A DNA stretch of 64,000 bases from Bacteroidales bacterium (GTDB lineage: Bacteria; Bacteroidota; Bacteroidia; Bacteroidales; VadinHA17), in contig PMIJ01000076.1 in the NCBI GenBank assembly GCA_003157015.1, positions 1-64,000 of the forward strand, given 5' to 3'. Positions 16,676 through 26,701 of this stretch are shown piece after piece. How positions within the stretch are numbered: position 1 is the first letter of the stretch; each line of letters begins with the position of its first letter. The position numbers and the translations under genes are program-made. Under the pieces are notes generated by a model. That model saw only the letters and a program-made list of their open reading frames with translations, was not told the DNA's origin and made no database searches.

Positions 16676-19000
16676 ATGATCCCTACATACTTTAAATTGG
16701 CATACCGGAGTTTGATCAACAAAAAGCACAATTCAATTATTTCAGTTCTGGGACTTGGAATCGGGTTAGCCACGGCAATGTTAGTTGGAGCTTATATAGT
16801 GAATGAGATTAGCTTCGACAAATTCCAGCAAAACTACAACAGCATATACAGGATAGTTAACAAAACTGGCAATTCAGCCAAACTTGACAAGGAATATATC
16901 AACTCATTGCAAAATGCATTGCCTGGTATCGATAAAGTTTGCCGGATGAATATTTTCTTTGCAATGGTTGGAAATGAAGCTAATCCCGTGAACATAGACA
17001 AGCTGGTTATTGCAGATTCTGCTTTTTTCCAGGTTTTCAGTTTCCCATTGCTTTCCGGTTCCCCAAATGATGTCCTGAATGGACCAAATAAAATAGTATT
17101 GTCACAGTCACTTGCCGCAAAATTGTTTCCCAAGGCATCGGGACTAGGTAAATTGGTTCGTATGGATATGAAAGAATACTGTACAGTTACCGGAATAATG
17201 AAGGATAGTCCGGTGAATTCAAGTATACAACCTGATGCAGTTGTGTCACTTTATACCAGGAATTTGCCTTACACCGGCGGAGATTATTGGACCAATGATG
17301 GAAATTTTCATATAGAAATGGCCCAGTTTTACATTTTATTACGAAATGAGAGAGACACAGTTCAAACACTTAAATTCCTTCGGAATACTTATAGAGAGAA
17401 ATGGACAAAAGAGAATCCGAATCTTTCTTTGCAGCCTTTCTCTGATATCTATTCTACGACTGGAATAGAAGAATCAAGCAATATGATGCATAGTAATAAA
17501 AAGCTACTCTTCTTATTGCTATCTATAGGCATTGTAGTACTGATGCTTGCAATTATCAATACCTTCAATATATTGCTTTCGGAAAGCTTCGGAGAGACCA
17601 GGCGGGCCAGCATTCTTAAAAGTACAGGCGCCGAAAAGCACCATATTGTTTGGCAGGGATTGGCCACTCTTTCACTGACACTGTTTTCAGCTTTAATAGT
17701 TGCAATTGCAATCATAGATTCAGCACTTCCCTGGTTCAGTATGGAAGTTGAACGTCAGATTAATATAAATACCTTTATAAGTCTGCCTTATATAATATTT
17801 GTAACAGTTACTTTCCTTGTATTAATCATTGCCATTGGTTTTTACCCATCATTGCATTTTGCAAAATCTATTCCTATGGATCTTTTAAGGAAAAGAGGAT
17901 TTAGCAACTTTTCTTTCCTTGGTATATCAAGAGCTACTCTGGTATTTCAGTTTGTCGCAGCAATTGCCCTGATAGTATCCGTAATTACTATTGTCAAAGA
18001 AACCAGATTTGTTAAAGAGCACCGACTCGGGTATAAACCTGATTATTTGTTATTTATTCCTGTACATTATTCATTCAGCAAACAAACCCTTACATTAAAA
18101 CAGGAATTACTCAAGAATCCTTCCATTTTGCAGGCTACAGCATCATTTGGTGCACCAGGTAATGTATATAGAAGAAGCGATAATAAGGTTAATGAAAAGG
18201 TTATGAGTTTCTGGGAGATCAGCTGCGACGAAGATTTCTTCGCAACACTTGGCATAAAGTTAAAAGAAGGTCGTTTCTTTTTACCAAGTGAAAAGGACAG
18301 GGCTTGTATCGTCAATGAAATGTTTTATAAGAATGCAGAGTTTAAGGATCTTTCAACAGCAACTTGCAGAAATATTCCAATAGTTGGAGTTGTAGAGGAT
18401 TTTAATACAGAGTCATTACATAATGAAATAAAACCAGGAGCTATCTTTTTCACTGATGAAGATCTGACATGTCTGAGTCTCAGAATTTCTTCTGAAAATG
18501 TAGATAAAACACTGGATTATATAAGTAAGGTATGGAAAAGTATGTGCCCGGATATTACTCTTAGTTATTCCTTTTACGATGACATGATCGGGAAGCAATA
18601 TATACAGGAGAAACGACTGACCGGCACAATAGGTGCTTCATCTGGCATAGCCATTTTTATCAGTTGTCTGGGGTTGTACAGCATGATTCTGTTTGTGGTA
18701 AAACACCGGACTAAGGAAATAGGCATCCGTAAAATAAATGGTGCCAAAGTCTCGGAAGTGATGTTAATGCTGATTAACGACTTCGTTAAATGGGTTGCCA
18801 TTGCTTTTATAATTGCTTGTCCTGTTTCCTTCTACGCAATGCACAGATGGCTTCAAAATTTTGCCTATAAAACTGAAATGAGCTGGTGGATATTTGCCAT
18901 TGCAGGTGTCTCGGCAATTCTCATTGCAGTATTAACTGTGAGCTGGCAATGCTGGAGGTCAGCAACAAGGAATCCTGTGGAAGCTTTGAGATATGAATAA
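16676..19000 (+). CDS. FtsX/MacB-type permease, array member 1
   Basis: A 774-residue double permease: helix 1 (about 18-42), first periplasmic MacB-like domain (about 45-270), three helices of the first FtsX domain (about 280-395), one helix (about 417-440), second periplasmic domain (about 440-645) and the second FtsX domain. The second coupling segment is RTKEIGIRKINGAK near residue 678. The first one, GETRRASILKSTGAEKH, has lost the IGIRK consensus. No nucleotide-binding domain is fused or adjacent, so it must borrow an ATPase or work as a scaffold. It is the promoter-proximal gene of the array and the shortest full member. Substrate is unknown; MacB relatives move peptides, lipids or lipoproteins across the periplasm. 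Confidence 0.9.
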   Translation: MIPTYFKLAYRSLINKKHNSIISVLGLGIGLATAMLVGAYIVNEISFDKFQQNYNSIYRIVNKTGNSAKLDKEYINSLQNALPGIDKVCRMNIFFAMVGNEANPVNIDKLVIADSAFFQVFSFPLLSGSPNDVLNGPNKIVLSQSLAAKLFPKASGLGKLVRMDMKEYCTVTGIMKDSPVNSSIQPDAVVSLYTRNLPYTGGDYWTNDGNFHIEMAQFYILLRNERDTVQTLKFLRNTYREKWTKENPNLSLQPFSDIYSTTGIEESSNMMHSNKKLLFLLLSIGIVVLMLAIINTFNILLSESFGETRRASILKSTGAEKHHIVWQGLATLSLTLFSALIVAIAIIDSALPWFSMEVERQININTFISLPYIIFVTVTFLVLIIAIGFYPSLHFAKSIPMDLLRKRGFSNFSFLGISRATLVFQFVAAIALIVSVITIVKETRFVKEHRLGYKPDYLLFIPVHYSFSKQTLTLKQELLKNPSILQATASFGAPGNVYRRSDNKVNEKVMSFWEISCDEDFFATLGIKLKEGRFFLPSEKDRACIVNEMFYKNAEFKDLSTATCRNIPIVGVVEDFNTESLHNEIKPGAIFFTDEDLTCLSLRISSENVDKTLDYISKVWKSMCPDITLSYSFYDDMIGKQYIQEKRLTGTIGASSGIAIFISCLGLYSMILFVVKHRTKEIGIRKINGAKVSEVMLMLINDFVKWVAIAFIIACPVSFYAMHRWLQNFAYKTEMSWWIFAIAGVSAILIAVLTVSWQCWRSATRNPVEALRYE

Positions 19001-19013
19001 TTAATCCGCCTTT

Positions 19014-19146
19014 GTTTTACCCCTCTGACTCCCCCAGGGGGGAGAACCAAACAAAGGCTTAATAATTTTTGTACTGATGAATAAATAAAAGCAAATTTTA
19101 TCCAGGTCTTAAAGCCCCCCTTGGGGGGGTTGGGGGGGAAAAAGAG
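19014..19146. repeat. C/G-rich inverted-repeat element with longer centre
   Basis: The left arm TTTTACCCCTCTGACTCC...AGAACCAAA is the variant otherwise seen at the left end of the second DUF559 element (40.8 kb). The right arm is GTCTTAAAGCCCCCC...TTGGGGGGG. About 50 AT-rich bases lie between. The right-arm lead-in GTCTTAAA matches the 3' coding end of that DUF559 gene, which suggests an internally deleted copy. It starts 13 bases after the stop of member 1. Confidence 0.75.
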
Positions 19147-19187
19147 AAAAATGAAGAATTATTAAATAACAAAACAACACAAAAGAT

Positions 19188-21539
19188 ATGAAGTACCTTT
19201 TTAAAACAATAATCAGAAATTTCACCCATAGACCGGTAATCAATATGATAAATCTGTTGGGCTTAGCCATTAGCTTTACATTGGTAATCATTCTTTCAGT
19301 GTATTGTTATAGTGAGCTTACCACTGACAGATACCATAAGAATGGGGACCGGGTATATTTGTACCTTCCATCAGCAGACAGGATCTATACACCAGGGATT
19401 CTTAAAGAAGACATTGATCTGAAGGTGCCCGGTGTAGAATCGGCTATAAGGATCGTTGGAACCTGGGAACCGCCTGTATTTCAGACTGAAAATGGAAATC
19501 CTGTCACCTCTCGCCTGCTATTTGCAGATGAAGATTTTTTTAAATTTTTCAGCTACAATTTTATTGAGGGAAATGCACAATCCGCTCTGAAGGATCCAAT
19601 GACTGTAGTGATTACAAAAAAATTATCGGAACAACTTTTCGGCAGTGAAGAATCAGTGGGGAAAGTAATAAAATTAAATAACAGCAAAGAACTTACCGTA
19701 TGTGCAGTTATTGAAGAGCCTGAAAAGAATTCCTGTCTTTCCTTAAGTGCAATTTCTTCTATGGCTACCCAGAAACTTGTACAGGGCGAGAGTGGAGAAT
19801 TCACCGAATGGGGATGGAGCGATTTCCAAACGTTTCTCCTGTTAAAAAATGGGATAAATCCAGCTGACGCTGGAAAAACTATTTTGAATATTATCCCGGA
19901 TGATCTTAAAAAAGAGTATAAAGAGGCTCGTCTTGTTCCGTTAAATAAAGTATACTTTTCAAAATTTGCCCTTCTGGGAAATGACTTTTTAGTAACCGGA
20001 GATAAGAAGAAAGTTATGATCCTCTTAATGGTAGCTGTCATGGTACTTATTATTGCATTGGTCAATTTCTTCAATATTTCATCATCTCAATGGTTCGAAA
20101 GGATAAGGCAAACCGGGGTTTTGAAGATCATCGGGGTCGGCCAGTCAACGATACTTATGAATGTGCTCGCGGAGGCATTTATCTTTTTTCTGGCTGCTCT
20201 TCTTATTGCAGCCGATCTTGTGAACATAATTAACCCCGGAATCCGAAATTATACTGGAATACACTATAGTTCAAGCCTGACTTCTTCTCCGGGATTTATC
20301 ATTACTTCGTTAGCAGGTATCCTTGTTCTAAGTGTATTTTTCAGCATAATACCTGCAGTGAGGATTTCTTCATCTAAAGCAATTGACAATCTGAAAAACA
20401 CTTTAGAGCCCGTTAAATCGAGATTCTCGTTCAGTGGTATTCTAGTTACCATGCAATTTACAATAGCTATTATTTTAATTGCCTTTACGGTACTGGTACA
20501 AAAACAGGTCAGATTCGGTAGCTCTAATCTCGGTTTTAATCAGAAAAACATCATCGTCATTAAAATAACACCACAATTAGATCCGAAAAAAGAAGTATTT
20601 AAAAAGCTTCTTCTCGAAAAACCGGCAATAAAGGAAATTTCTTTTTCACAGTTTTATCCAGGGAAAGACATGTCATACAGAACAGTCCAAATGGACTTAA
20701 ATGGGGATAAGAAAGAGCTGAATTTTGATTTGTTCAGTGCTGATGCAGTTTTTTTTAATATGATGGGATTAAAATTAGTTAAAGGCCGGTTATATTCAGA
20801 TACTCTCTCAACAGACAAATTAAAAGTTGTGGTGAATGAAACATTCCTTCGTGAGCATAATCTTGTAAATCCTCTTGGCATTAAGTTCAGCATGAACAAT
20901 CGTGAATATGAGATTATTGGAGTTGTTAAAGATTTTCATTTCAAACCTGTCAATAAATCCATTACACCACTCGCAATAAGAAATGAGTCCTATGCGTCAT
21001 ATTGTCTGGTAAACCTCCAGACTGCCAGCTATAAATCCCTGAATACCTTGATCAGGGATATAAAAGCTTCTGCCTCGGAGCTCTCACCATCCTTCCCAGT
21101 TGAGGTGAACTTTTTAGACCAGGCAATTCAGAATATGTATCAATCAGAACTCGAGTTCCGGCATACCTTTTCTCTCTTTGCCGGATGTGCAATCGTTATT
21201 TGTTGTCTTGGAATTTTAGCAATGTCATTATTTGCCAGTCATCGCCGGATAAAAGAGATCGGAATCCGTAAAGTAAACGGAGCCAGGATTGCAGAGATAC
21301 TCGCAATGTTAAATAGTGGTTTTGTCAAATGGGTTGGGATCGCTTTTGTGATTGCTTCTCCTATTGCCTGGTATTCCATGCATAATTGGCTGCAGGGTTT
21401 TGCTTACAAAACAGAACTGAGCTGGTGGATCTTTGGTTTAGCCGGATTGATAGCTCTTTGTATTGCTTTATTAACTGTGAGCTGGCAGAGCTGGAGAGCG
21501 GCGACGAGGAACCCGGTCGAAGCTCTCCGATACGAATAG
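19188..21539 (+). CDS. FtsX/MacB-type permease, array member 2
   Basis: A 783-residue protein with the same double layout as member 1: helix 1 at about 18-40, a helix triplet centred near 285, 330 and 380, and a last FtsX domain starting near residue 660. The first coupling segment ERIRQTGVLKIIGVGQST is degenerate; the second, RRIKEIGIRKVNGARIAEIL, is canonical. The C-terminal ELSWWIF...TVSWQSWRAATRNPVEALRYE region is close to that of members 6 and 7 at DNA level. The 31 bases after its stop codon recur after the stop of member 6. It is separated from member 1 by a repeat element and from member 3 by only 84 bases. Confidence 0.9.
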   Translation: MKYLFKTIIRNFTHRPVINMINLLGLAISFTLVIILSVYCYSELTTDRYHKNGDRVYLYLPSADRIYTPGILKEDIDLKVPGVESAIRIVGTWEPPVFQTENGNPVTSRLLFADEDFFKFFSYNFIEGNAQSALKDPMTVVITKKLSEQLFGSEESVGKVIKLNNSKELTVCAVIEEPEKNSCLSLSAISSMATQKLVQGESGEFTEWGWSDFQTFLLLKNGINPADAGKTILNIIPDDLKKEYKEARLVPLNKVYFSKFALLGNDFLVTGDKKKVMILLMVAVMVLIIALVNFFNISSSQWFERIRQTGVLKIIGVGQSTILMNVLAEAFIFFLAALLIAADLVNIINPGIRNYTGIHYSSSLTSSPGFIITSLAGILVLSVFFSIIPAVRISSSKAIDNLKNTLEPVKSRFSFSGILVTMQFTIAIILIAFTVLVQKQVRFGSSNLGFNQKNIIVIKITPQLDPKKEVFKKLLLEKPAIKEISFSQFYPGKDMSYRTVQMDLNGDKKELNFDLFSADAVFFNMMGLKLVKGRLYSDTLSTDKLKVVVNETFLREHNLVNPLGIKFSMNNREYEIIGVVKDFHFKPVNKSITPLAIRNESYASYCLVNLQTASYKSLNTLIRDIKASASELSPSFPVEVNFLDQAIQNMYQSELEFRHTFSLFAGCAIVICCLGILAMSLFASHRRIKEIGIRKVNGARIAEILAMLNSGFVKWVGIAFVIASPIAWYSMHNWLQGFAYKTELSWWIFGLAGLIALCIALLTVSWQSWRAATRNPVEALRYE

Positions 21540-21570
21540 TGAGGAGAGCGGAGACACTGACCGAAGAGTC
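21540..21570. repeat. 3'-flank repeat shared with array member 6
   Basis: These 31 bases, from TGAGGAGAGCGGAGACACTG to CCGAAGAGTC, occur with one mismatch at 33668-33698, again directly after a stop codon of an array gene. It marks recombination between array members that ran past the gene end. Confidence 0.8.
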
Positions 21571-21623
21571 GGAGTGGAATCACTTAGGGATGAATGACAT
21601 ATTAAAAACTAAAACTTATTAGC

Positions 21624-23963
21624 ATGTTATTGTATAATCTGAAATCCTCCTTAAAAAATTTAAGAAAAAACAAACTTTTTTCTATTCTTAACCTGATTGG
21701 ATTTACAGTCGGTTTTACTGTTTGCATTGTATTATCATTATTCATTTTTAAGGAATTTACTGTTGACACAGGTTTTGATAACCATAAAAACATTTACAGG
21801 TTAATCGACTCGACCAGTAATAGTTCCAAAATGGATTATGATATCTCGTCTGAAATAAAGGAAAAATTTCCGGATATCACCCAGGCAGCACCTGTATATT
21901 ATTCTGGTCTCAATCTTCCAATGTACATAAGATCTGTCAAAAGGACTGATTATGTACTTATTAAAGAGATGATTTCTACTAAAAATGACTTCTTCCGGAT
22001 TTTTACCTTACACGTTCTTGCTGGAGATAAGGATAAACCATTTTCGGATTTGAATTCAATAGTGATTACAAGATCCACTGCAAATAAGCTATTCGGGAAA
22101 ATAGATGTGCTGGGTGAGATTGTACATTTTGATAATTCTCTCGAACTCCGCGTCAGTGCTATTGTAGAAGACATGCCCGAAAACTCCAGTCTGCGGGCTG
22201 AAATTTTTTTTAATAGTGAAAATGAAAAACTGCGGTTCTCACAAACTTGCCATGGCACTGAAAAAGGTAATATTTGCTATAATCCCGTGGATCTTTATGT
22301 CCTTATTAATGAAAAAAAAGATGCTTCATTAATTCAAAAGGAGGTTAATTCAGAATTCCCCACAAACAAATCAAATACAAAAGGTGTCCTTTTTCAGCCG
22401 TTAGTTAATATTTACCTGACACAAGGTATTAAAGAGAATGATAACAGATCAGGAAGCACAGGTCTTATATATATTTTCATTTCAACTGCTTTGCTTATCC
22501 TGTTACTTTCAGTTATTAACTATATTATTTTTACATTGTCAAACTACTTCAGCACTCTGAAAATTATAGGAATAAGGATCACAAATGGCGCTAACAGCAA
22601 TCAATTAAAACAATATTTCTATATTGACATAACCTTAACAGTTCTTGTTTCTTTTCTTGCAGCTCTTTACCTCGCCTCTGCTATTCTTCCATTAATTGAG
22701 AAATTACTTGACTCGAATCTGGAATTCAAATGGTTTTTTTCGTGGCAGATATCAACTCTGTTCATAACTATAATACTGATCGTAGTTATGGTATCTATGT
22801 TGGCCCCATCTTATATTATCAAACATTCCGATGTTCAGACTCTTTTCGGGAAAAAAGGATTAAAACACGGGAAAAGGTTAGGACAGAGGTTACTTACCGT
22901 TTTTCAGATTACGGTATCTATAATTCTGCTTATATGCCTGGCATTTATCCAAAAACAATTGATTTATGTAAAAACTTCTGATTTGGGATTTGATAAAGAG
23001 TTATTATTAAGGTTGGATATCCCACATGATTTTCAGAATAAACCGGCACTGAAACAGCAGATTAATAATCTTTCATTTGTAAAAAATTCTTCTTTTAGCA
23101 ATGGAGGACCTGGTCTGATAAGAAATCATATGTCCGTCCCTGAAACGGAAGGTCTAATGTTTAATTGTATTTATATTGACCGTCAATTCCTTGAAACTTT
23201 TGACATTAAATTGGTTAAAGGCAGGAAGCTTTTGGATGGGGACTTTAACGAATCGTGCTACATTAATGAGAAAGCGCTTAAAATATTTGGTTGGGAAAAT
23301 CTGGAAAACAGGAGATTTAACAATGGTAAAGAAAATGGATACAATATTGTCGGTGTGGTGAGAAATTTTAACATTGCCTCTCTGCATAAAGAGATTGAAC
23401 CTGTTTGCCTCATATTTTCTGATCAGTATTCAATATTAAATATAAGATTACTACCGGGAAATTTAGACGAACAAATGAAAGTAATTCATGGAATATGGAA
23501 ATCGATTTTGCCAGGGACTCCATTCTCTTATACATTTTTGGATGAATATTTTAATTCTCTCTACCATAAAGAAGATCAGCAGGGAAAAGCCATAGCCATG
23601 TTTTCACTTATAGCATTTATAATAACTTGTCTGGGTATGTTAGGACAGATAATGCAGGTTACAATAAATAAAACAAAAGAAATAGGTATTCGCCGGATCA
23701 ATGGGGCAAAGGTTTCAGAGATTATGAGAATGCTAAATAAAGAATTCATAATTGGTGTGCTATTGGCATTTCTGATTGCGGTCCCCGTTTCAGTATTTAT
23801 TATGAATAAATGGATAGAAAATTTTGCTTACAAGACCAGCATGAGCTGGTGGATATTTGCGTTGGCAGGGTTAATGGCTTTGGTAATAGCCCTGGGTACT
23901 GTGAGCTGGCAGAGCTGGAGGGCAGCAACAAGAAACCCTGTGGAGGCACTACGATATGAATAA
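21624..23963 (+). CDS. FtsX/MacB-type permease, array member 3
   Basis: A 779-residue double FtsX permease. Helix 1 is KLFSILNLIGFTVGFTVCIV. The first coupling segment STLKIIGIRITNGANSNQ is half conserved (IGIR and NGA remain); the second, KTKEIGIRRINGAKVSEIM, is intact. The second periplasmic domain is short and carries several Cys and Asn-rich stretches. The C-terminus is SMSWWIF to NPVEALRYE. It starts 84 bases after member 2 with no repeat element in the gap, so these two are the most tightly linked pair and probably one transcript. A repeat element starts 20 bases after its stop. Confidence 0.9.
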   Translation: MLLYNLKSSLKNLRKNKLFSILNLIGFTVGFTVCIVLSLFIFKEFTVDTGFDNHKNIYRLIDSTSNSSKMDYDISSEIKEKFPDITQAAPVYYSGLNLPMYIRSVKRTDYVLIKEMISTKNDFFRIFTLHVLAGDKDKPFSDLNSIVITRSTANKLFGKIDVLGEIVHFDNSLELRVSAIVEDMPENSSLRAEIFFNSENEKLRFSQTCHGTEKGNICYNPVDLYVLINEKKDASLIQKEVNSEFPTNKSNTKGVLFQPLVNIYLTQGIKENDNRSGSTGLIYIFISTALLILLLSVINYIIFTLSNYFSTLKIIGIRITNGANSNQLKQYFYIDITLTVLVSFLAALYLASAILPLIEKLLDSNLEFKWFFSWQISTLFITIILIVVMVSMLAPSYIIKHSDVQTLFGKKGLKHGKRLGQRLLTVFQITVSIILLICLAFIQKQLIYVKTSDLGFDKELLLRLDIPHDFQNKPALKQQINNLSFVKNSSFSNGGPGLIRNHMSVPETEGLMFNCIYIDRQFLETFDIKLVKGRKLLDGDFNESCYINEKALKIFGWENLENRRFNNGKENGYNIVGVVRNFNIASLHKEIEPVCLIFSDQYSILNIRLLPGNLDEQMKVIHGIWKSILPGTPFSYTFLDEYFNSLYHKEDQQGKAIAMFSLIAFIITCLGMLGQIMQVTINKTKEIGIRRINGAKVSEIMRMLNKEFIIGVLLAFLIAVPVSVFIMNKWIENFAYKTSMSWWIFALAGLMALVIALGTVSWQSWRAATRNPVEALRYE

Positions 23964-23983
23964 TAAACCTCCAAATCCTCGGG

Positions 23984-24063
23984 TTTTTACCCCCATCCCC
24001 CCAAGGGGGGCTAAAATAATGCAGGATTTAAAAGTCCCCCTTGGGGGATTTAGGGGTAAAAAA
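23984..24063. repeat. Short C/G-rich inverted-repeat element, best-preserved copy
   Basis: Clear 80-base example: TTTTTACCCCC, a joint, core CCCCCAAGGGGGG, CTAAAAT; then ten bases; then TTTAAAAGTCCCCC, TTGGGGG, ATTTAGGGGTAAAAA. The outer 30-odd bases of the two ends are inverted copies, and each arm is itself a small hairpin. No target-site duplication can be recognised because the ends run into T and A tracts. Confidence 0.85.
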
Positions 24064-24143
24064 ATCAAAAAAGCAAAACATAAAGAACGAAAACCAAAAC
24101 AAGCAACAAGTAACTCTAAATTTAAAAATATAACTTGATTTAA

Positions 24144-26600
24144 ATGAATGGACAGTATCTTAAAATAGCAATCAGAAGAATTTCACGAAACTACAAATCC
24201 AACTTATTGATTTTTGTGGGTCTGGTAATCGGATTAACAAGTTGCCTGGTTATATATACCAAAATAAATTATGAATTAAGCTTTGACAACTATCACACAA
24301 AAAGCAAAAATATTTATAGGGTTGTTCGTGTTACTTCAGGACTGGAATATACTAATGGCGGTTTGGAATATCGAACGGGTGTTCATTTTCCTCTTCCAGC
24401 CGCTTTTAAAAAATCAGTGCCGGAGTTACAGGATGTTGTGGCCATGTTTTATCTGTTTGGACAGAAAATAAATATTTCGTCAAGAGACAGTACAATTGAA
24501 AAATCATTTGTACTTGATGATGGCATCGTTATGACTGAACCTTCCTTTTTTAATGTCTTCGATTTCGGAAAAACAGGGATTAAATGGTTAAGAGGTGAAG
24601 GCAAACAGGTTCTGGATAAACCATTCACTGCAGTTATTACAGAAAAGACAGCTCATAAACTCTTTGCAGATGAAGATCCCATTGGTCGCGACTTGATTAT
24701 TTTCAGGACAAAATTCACAATAGAGGGGGTAATTCAGGACCTTCCTGAAAATACTGATCTCCCTTTTAAGGTTTTATTGTCATTGAGAACATTTTCAGAA
24801 AAGCTAAACCCACGCTTTGGTACCGACTATGGAAGCTTATCAGACAATTTTCAATGTTATGTGGTCCTGAATAAAAGAAGCGATATAGTTTCGGTAGAAA
24901 AAAAATTCAAAGAAATTTACGCTTCAAATGCAGGAGCTGAAAGACTCGAAGGACGACAATTCAAACTACAGGCTCTTTCACGGGTCCATAAAGAGAGTCA
25001 ATATGGAAATTATAACAACCGCACTGTAAGTGAGGGGTTGCTTTTAGCCCTGACTCTTATCGGTACTTTTATATTTTTAATAGCATCTTTTAATTACAGT
25101 AATTTCTTTCTTGCTGAAACATTTAAACAAAAAAAACAAATCGCCTTAAAATTAATCCTGGGCAGTAAACCCTTTTCAATCTTTCTTCAGTTTTTTACAG
25201 AGTCTATGCTTGTTATTTTCTTCGCATTGTTAGTCAGTCTGCAATTTACGATACCAATTATCAGAAACTTCTACTCATTTATTGACATTCCGCAGGGATA
25301 TAAACCACCAACAGGACTATCCGATATGCTCTTTCTTTTGCTTCTTCTTTTTACAGGAAGCTTTCTTTCAGTAATATTTTCCATTTTCAATTTAAAACTC
25401 AGTTCTTTATCCTTACTCTTAAAAAGGGCTGATTCCGGCAATTCGGGAAAAGGGAACAATTTTGGAAAAGCGAGTGTAATTCTTCAGTTTGTTGTGGCAC
25501 AGACAGTTATAATTGCTACTTTAATTATTATCAAACAGATATATTTTATCAATCATTCCAACCTGGGTTATAATACTGAAAATATCATATTCGCCAGACT
25601 GCCAGAAAATGCTGCTCCGAAATTAAATGCACTGGCTGCTGAACTGGTGTCTGTTCCAGCAGTAAAACAGGTCAGTTTCAGTTCCGTACATCCTGCGGAA
25701 TCACAGTCATGGAGTAATTTCAGCCTATTCATAAATAACGAAAAGAAAAGCATTGATGCTGAGTTAAAATCCATTGATAGTTCTTATCTAAAATTATATT
25801 CATTTGATTTTCTGGCCGGACAAAATTTTACAATCAGCGATACTGTCAATACCATAATCGTAAACATGGAATTCTTAACAGAACTGGGAATCTTAGACCC
25901 CAATAAAGCTCTTGGTATTAAAATTGAGGGGATCGCAAAAGACGGAGCCTATATAAAAGGCGTGGTGAGAGATTTTCACTCCGGCTCTTTACATGGTAAA
26001 ATAAGGCCCTGCCTTTTCTATAATAGTCCCAGGGAATTCAGTACCGTGAGTATTAAAATGTCAGCTATCGGAAACCATTCGGGAAGTATAACCGGGTTCT
26101 TGGCAGGTGATATTGAAAGACTGAGTGAAAAATGGAAAAAAATCTTTCCTGATCAGGTCCTTGAATATAATTTTTTGAGCGACACAATAGCTAATTATTA
26201 TAAATCAGAACATAAGGCACTTAATCTATTCCTTCTTTTTGCTGCAATTACGATTTTTTTGTGTGTTTTGGGGATATTAGGTCTTTCATTAAGTATGAAT
26301 GAGAGAAGAACCAAAGAGATTGGTCTCCGTAAAGTTAATGGTGCTAAAGTCGCAGAGGTAATCATTTTGCTTAATAAAGATTTTGTAAAATGGGTTTCCA
26401 TTGCATTCCTTATAGCTATACCAATTGCCTGGTTCATAATGCACAAATGGCTTGAAAACTTTGCTTACAAAACAGGACTAAGCTGGTGGATATTTGTGCT
26501 TGCAGGTGTCATAGCACTTGCAATTGCATTATTAACGGTCAGCCTGCAAAGCTGGAGGGCCGCATCGAGGAACCCGGTCGAAGCTCTGAGGTATGAGTAG
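24144..26600 (+). CDS. FtsX/MacB-type permease, array member 4
   Basis: The longest array member, 818 residues. The first coupling segment KQKKQIALKLILGSKPFSIFLQ is strongly degenerate; the second, RRTKEIGLRKVNGAKVAEVI, is normal. A second-domain linker SGNSGKGNNFGKASVILQ precedes the fifth helix. The C-terminus departs slightly from the others (SLQSWRAASRNPVEALRYE). The last 24 coding bases (from GTCGAAGCTCTGAGG) are nearly the same as in member 5. Downstream, within 100 bases, come two GGCGTGA copies and four AAACGAT copies, then the next gene. Its function is not distinguishable from its neighbours by sequence alone. Confidence 0.9.
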   Translation: MNGQYLKIAIRRISRNYKSNLLIFVGLVIGLTSCLVIYTKINYELSFDNYHTKSKNIYRVVRVTSGLEYTNGGLEYRTGVHFPLPAAFKKSVPELQDVVAMFYLFGQKINISSRDSTIEKSFVLDDGIVMTEPSFFNVFDFGKTGIKWLRGEGKQVLDKPFTAVITEKTAHKLFADEDPIGRDLIIFRTKFTIEGVIQDLPENTDLPFKVLLSLRTFSEKLNPRFGTDYGSLSDNFQCYVVLNKRSDIVSVEKKFKEIYASNAGAERLEGRQFKLQALSRVHKESQYGNYNNRTVSEGLLLALTLIGTFIFLIASFNYSNFFLAETFKQKKQIALKLILGSKPFSIFLQFFTESMLVIFFALLVSLQFTIPIIRNFYSFIDIPQGYKPPTGLSDMLFLLLLLFTGSFLSVIFSIFNLKLSSLSLLLKRADSGNSGKGNNFGKASVILQFVVAQTVIIATLIIIKQIYFINHSNLGYNTENIIFARLPENAAPKLNALAAELVSVPAVKQVSFSSVHPAESQSWSNFSLFINNEKKSIDAELKSIDSSYLKLYSFDFLAGQNFTISDTVNTIIVNMEFLTELGILDPNKALGIKIEGIAKDGAYIKGVVRDFHSGSLHGKIRPCLFYNSPREFSTVSIKMSAIGNHSGSITGFLAGDIERLSEKWKKIFPDQVLEYNFLSDTIANYYKSEHKALNLFLLFAAITIFLCVLGILGLSLSMNERRTKEIGLRKVNGAKVAEVIILLNKDFVKWVSIAFLIAIPIAWFIMHKWLENFAYKTGLSWWIFVLAGVIALAIALLTVSLQSWRAASRNPVEALRYE

Positions 26601-26610
26601 TAAGGTGGAA

Positions 26611-26698
26611 GGCGTGAGGCGTGAGGTGGTGATGTAGAGACTAAGGGACTTAGAGACTTAGAGACTCAATAAACGATAAACGATAAACGATAAACGAT
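26611..26698. repeat. Heptamer tandem repeats in the spacer before array member 5
   Basis: Two copies of GGCGTGA (26611-26624), about three copies of the octamer GAGACTTA (around 26637-26668) and four perfect copies of AAACGAT (26671-26698) fill the spacer. The last run ends three bases before the ATG of member 5, exactly where ribosomes would initiate, so copy-number change should affect translation. Confidence 0.85.
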
Positions 26699-26701
26699 AA
26701 T

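Noticed and set aside
19553-20074. A 173-codon open frame on the minus strand inside array member 2
   Set aside because: It is fully antisense to a well-supported permease gene, has no domain or signal peptide, and low-complexity Phe/Ser/Ile content typical of a shadow frame.
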